A DNA stretch of 14,982 nucleotides from Deltaproteobacteria bacterium (lineage in GTDB: Bacteria; Desulfobacterota; UBA8473): NCBI GenBank assembly GCA_030643245.1, contig DAOWME010000046.1, positions 1 to 14,982 on the forward strand, read 5' to 3'. This document shows, piece by piece, positions 13,130-14,982 of this stretch (its first letter is position 1; every line of letters starts with the position of its first letter). The position numbers and the translations under genes are program-made. The notes under the pieces were generated by a model that saw only the letters and a program-made list of their open reading frames with translations, did no database searches and was not told the DNA's origin.

Positions 13130-13276
13130 GATTTCCAATCCAGAAATGAGCAATTTTTTCTCTGAGCAAGGCCGCACGACGGTTTGCTCCGAGGCGTACA
13201 TGATCGTACGTCGCAGGCGGAAACCGGAGGAGAACGCAGCTCAGGGGAAAAATGGCCATTTCTGAATGGAAACTAG
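13130..13276. mobile_element. 147-bp hairpin element D overlapping the pilC stop
   Basis: The right arm (13240-13276), reverse-complemented, starts CTAGTTTCCATTCAGAAATG and ends CCCCTGAG; the left arm (13130-13166) carries TTTCCAATCCAGAAATGAGC and ends CTCTGAG. The two arms pair imperfectly. A GC-rich centre contains a further stem with CGTAC (13195-13199) and GTACG (13206-13210). The terminal CTAG of the right arm contains the TAG stop codon of pilC (13273-13275), so the element abuts the gene end exactly. Confidence 0.7.
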
Positions 13277-14481
13277 TTGATGGCCGCCGCCATCTCAAAT
13301 ATGGGGAGATACATGGCTATCACCAGGCCCCCGAGTATAACCCCCAGAAAGATCATCAGCACAGGCTCGAGCATAGCGGTCAGAACACCGACGGCAGCGT
13401 CGACCTCATCGTCGTAAAAGTCGGCTATCTTGTCAAGCATGGCATCGAGGGCACCAGTGGCTTCCCCGACAGATATCATCTCCGTTACCATCGATGGAAA
13501 AACCTTGCTTTCGCTCAAAGATTCGGCTATGTTCCGGCCCTCACTAATACCTGCTCTTGCAAACAACACGGCATCTTCTATTGTCTTATTGCCGGCAGAT
13601 TTGGCCGTTATGTCCAAACCATTTAATATCGGTACCCCACTGGACATCATGGTCCCCAAAGTCCTGGTAAACCGTGCAACAGCAACCTTTCTTATCAAGG
13701 GGCCAAATACCGGGAGCTGAAGGATTGTACGATCAACGACACGTCTCCCTTTGTCCGTACTATGGAATTTCTTGAAGGCAATCCCGAGCGCTACGAGACC
13801 TCCTATGATGTAAAAGAATGACTTTTTCAAGCCTTCACTTAACATGAGCACAATTTGTGTGGGAGCAGGTAGCGCCGCCCCGAATTCAGCAAACATCTTT
13901 TCAAAAACAGGAATAACAAAGAGCAACAACACAACAACAACAATCACGGCAACACCCAGGATACAGGCAGGATAAACCAGAGCCCCCTTTACCTGTTTCT
14001 TCAGCTTCATGGCCTTCTCCATATAGCCTGCGAGTTTATTGAGGATTGAATCCAATATACCTCCCAGCTCACCGGCGGCCACTAAATTGACGAAAAGTTT
14101 ATCGAATTGCTTCGGGTGCTTCCTGAGGGCGTCGGTAAAGGTTGCTCCCCCTTCCACATCCATCTTTATTTGAATAAGTATTTTCTTGAAGGTCTTATTC
14201 TTCTGCTGGGATGCGAGGATATCCAGGGCCTGAACCAGGGGAAGTCCGGCGTCTATCATGGTGGCAAACTGGCGTGTAAAAATTATTATATCATTCTGGG
14301 CAACCTTGGGTTGAAGAAAGGCGACATTCTCAAAGATGTCTTTCTGTTTTGCCTTGATCTTGGTGGGTGAGATCCTTTGTTTTCGAAGATGCATCCTCAC
14401 AGCAAATTTTGAAATTGTCTCAATCTGCCCCTTCCGGATAGCTCCTTGGGCGGTTTTTCCTTCCCAAATGTATACTGGCAT
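13273..14481 (-). CDS. pilC: Type IV pilus inner-membrane platform protein PilC (GspF family)
   Basis: PilC is the inner-membrane platform protein that couples the pilus assembly ATPases to pilin insertion. The 402-residue product has the family length and two T2SSF domains: about 66-190 (FTRQFATMIDAGLPLVQALDILASQ ... GGILDSILNKLAGYMEKAMKLKKQVKGALVYPA) and about 270-395 (VARFTRTLGTMMSSGVPILNGLDITAKSAGN ... VGEATGALDAMLDKIADFYDDEV), with membrane segments near 170-195, 220-240 and 370-390. I start at ATG 14481 (MPVYIWEGKT), which has AAAGGGAG about 7 bases upstream; a TTG two codons earlier is too close. No pilB, pilT or pilin gene is adjacent. Repeat ends flank the gene on both sides, and the stop lies within one of them. 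Confidence 0.94.
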   Translation of the reverse strand: MPVYIWEGKTAQGAIRKGQIETISKFAVRMHLRKQRISPTKIKAKQKDIFENVAFLQPKVAQNDIIIFTRQFATMIDAGLPLVQALDILASQQKNKTFKKILIQIKMDVEGGATFTDALRKHPKQFDKLFVNLVAAGELGGILDSILNKLAGYMEKAMKLKKQVKGALVYPACILGVAVIVVVVLLLFVIPVFEKMFAEFGAALPAPTQIVLMLSEGLKKSFFYIIGGLVALGIAFKKFHSTDKGRRVVDRTILQLPVFGPLIRKVAVARFTRTLGTMMSSGVPILNGLDITAKSAGNKTIEDAVLFARAGISEGRNIAESLSESKVFPSMVTEMISVGEATGALDAMLDKIADFYDDEVDAAVGVLTAMLEPVLMIFLGVILGGLVIAMYLPIFEMAAAIN

Positions 14482-14506
14482 GACCAATCTCCCTTTAAAA
14501 AGCTAT

Positions 14507-14526
14507 TTAGTTTCCATTCAAAAATG
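14507..14526. repeat. Element-end copy upstream of pilC
   Basis: TTAGTTTCCATTCAAAAATG matches the reverse complement of 13257-13276 (CTAGTTTCCATTCAGAAATG) at 18 of 20 positions. No inverted partner is obvious to its right, so this may be a solo end or a decayed element. It lies about 10 bases upstream of the pilC ribosome site, so pilC is bracketed by two copies. Confidence 0.7.
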
Positions 14527-14642
14527 AAAAGAAATCATACTACACCAACCAAGGTTTTTCTAGCCCCATTATCACCGATCTTTTTTGAGCAAAAGCCATG
14601 CCAGAAAAGCCAAAGTCGGGGTGATGTCGTGCTTTTTTATAT

Positions 14643-14666
14643 AGTTAGCGCCCTTCGGGCGAGCTG
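14643..14666 (+). repeat. 24-bp GC hairpin repeat, copy 2
   Basis: Identical over 24 bases to 13021-13044, in the same orientation, again followed by degenerate GCTGTTAGC-type short repeats. The two copies flank pilC and its adjoining element ends, about 1.6 kb apart. Confidence 0.8.
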
Positions 14667-14747
14667 CTGGCTGTTAGCGGTTAAGCCGTTGAGGCTGTTT
14701 GACTTATTAGCGTAGCGCTCGGCTCACCAAGATCAAACATCCAAGTT

Positions 14748-14941
14748 AGGGACGGGGACAAAATAACTTCCTCAAGTTGGCGCTCAGATTTAGGTTAGAT
14801 TTGTTCGATCTGAAAACGCAAAACCGCAGGAATAGTCGAACTATTTTGCGAACTATTTTGAGGATTTTGTGTTTGAAGATCGGGCAAAGATGGCCTGAAG
14901 ATGAGATGCACAAATGGGGAAGTTATTTCGTCCCCGTCCCT
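14748..14941. mobile_element. 194-bp REPIN-like element with 24-bp inverted ends (element C)
   Basis: The left end (14748-14771) begins AGGGACGGGGAC, then AAAATAACTTCC; the right end (14918-14941) is its inverted copy with one mismatch in 24. The interior folds: 14807-14825 pairs with 14862-14881 around a loop holding ACCGCAGGAATA (14823-14834) and TATTTTGAGGAT (14854-14865), motifs also present in elements A and B. Two inverted REP-like units around a folded spacer fit a REPIN-type element moved by a RAYT transposase; this is inferred from the architecture. Confidence 0.75.
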
Positions 14942-14982
14942 TATCATGGATCACTATACTACATATTGTAGTCACTTGCGTC
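14940..14982 (-). repeat. 43-bp repeat with promoter-like sequence, copy 2
   Basis: The reverse complement is identical to 5638-5680 and runs off the window edge, so its full length is unknown. Here it joins directly onto the right end of the REP-pair element at 14748-14941, whereas copy 1 lies about 46 bases from a single REP unit. This suggests the 43-bp sequence is part of, or a favoured neighbour of, the REP-like family. Confidence 0.85.

Larger units (their letters stand above)
14488..14982. other. Repeat-filled non-coding region at the right edge
   Basis: I see no gene. In order the stretch holds: the pilC ribosome site, an element-end copy (14507-14526), an unassigned AT-rich part (14527-14640), the 24-bp GC hairpin repeat (14643-14666) with imperfect short repeats to about 14720, the REP-pair element (14748-14941) and the 43-bp repeat (14940-14982) cut by the window edge. 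Nearly all of it is repetitive. Confidence 0.6.

Noticed and set aside
14446..14715. 89-codon plus-strand frame upstream of pilC
   Set aside because: It overlaps the pilC start antisense and continues through repeat sequence; no coding support.
12372..14941. CRISPR array
   Set aside because: The repeats are few, unevenly spaced, inverted in pairs and of different families; there are no regular spacers or cas genes.

Overview
The window looks like a bacterial chromosome from an anaerobic Desulfobacterota (former Deltaproteobacteria) lineage. This is inferred from a stand-alone B12-dependent acyl-CoA mutase large subunit, a Gram-negative Mla/MCE lipid-transport operon, a type IV pilus PilC, and intergenic spaces full of short palindromic repeats, including GGGACGGGGACGAA-type sequences. 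Nothing here identifies the species. The organism is double-membraned (MlaEFD, lipoprotein signal, PilC).

Layout. Positions 1-364 are non-coding upstream sequence with a perfect 16-bp hairpin. A plus-strand cluster follows: efp (365-937), a tightly coupled atypical acyl-CoA mutase large subunit (940-2607), pgpA (2733-3266) and a GNAT acetyltransferase (3484-3921). A 1-kb AT-rich gap then carries a 447-bp element with ~40-bp terminal inverted repeats (4026-4472). After it comes a vapBC-like toxin-antitoxin pair (4944-5614) with a readable sigma70 promoter and overlapping operator palindromes. From 5853 to the end all genes are on the minus strand. Read in transcription order they are pilC (14481-13273), a repeat-riddled spacer with a possible gene remnant, corC (12172-10838), a HAD-phosphatase remnant, mlaE (10621-9815), mlaF (9804-9112), a 164-bp inverted-repeat element, mlaD (8869-7856), and a TPR-ChaN-PDZ lipoprotein (7856-5853) whose start codon overlaps the mlaD stop.

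How the genes work together. MlaE, MlaF and MlaD make a lipid ABC transporter core: permease, ATPase and substrate-binding MCE protein. The lipoprotein coupled to mlaD is the best candidate for a periplasmic or outer-membrane partner, because no mlaA, mlaB or mlaC is present here. The MlaF ATPase lacks the usual signature glycine and the H-loop histidine, and the mlaE reading frame is fused in frame to a HAD fragment through a repeat copy; both need checking. EF-P and the mutase are translationally coupled, but the usual methylmalonyl-CoA-binding residues of the mutase are changed.

At least six short non-coding repeat elements of several families occupy the spaces between the minus-strand genes and in places supply or touch stop codons. 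No transposase gene is visible in the window, so these look like non-autonomous (MITE/REPIN-like) elements mobilised in trans.
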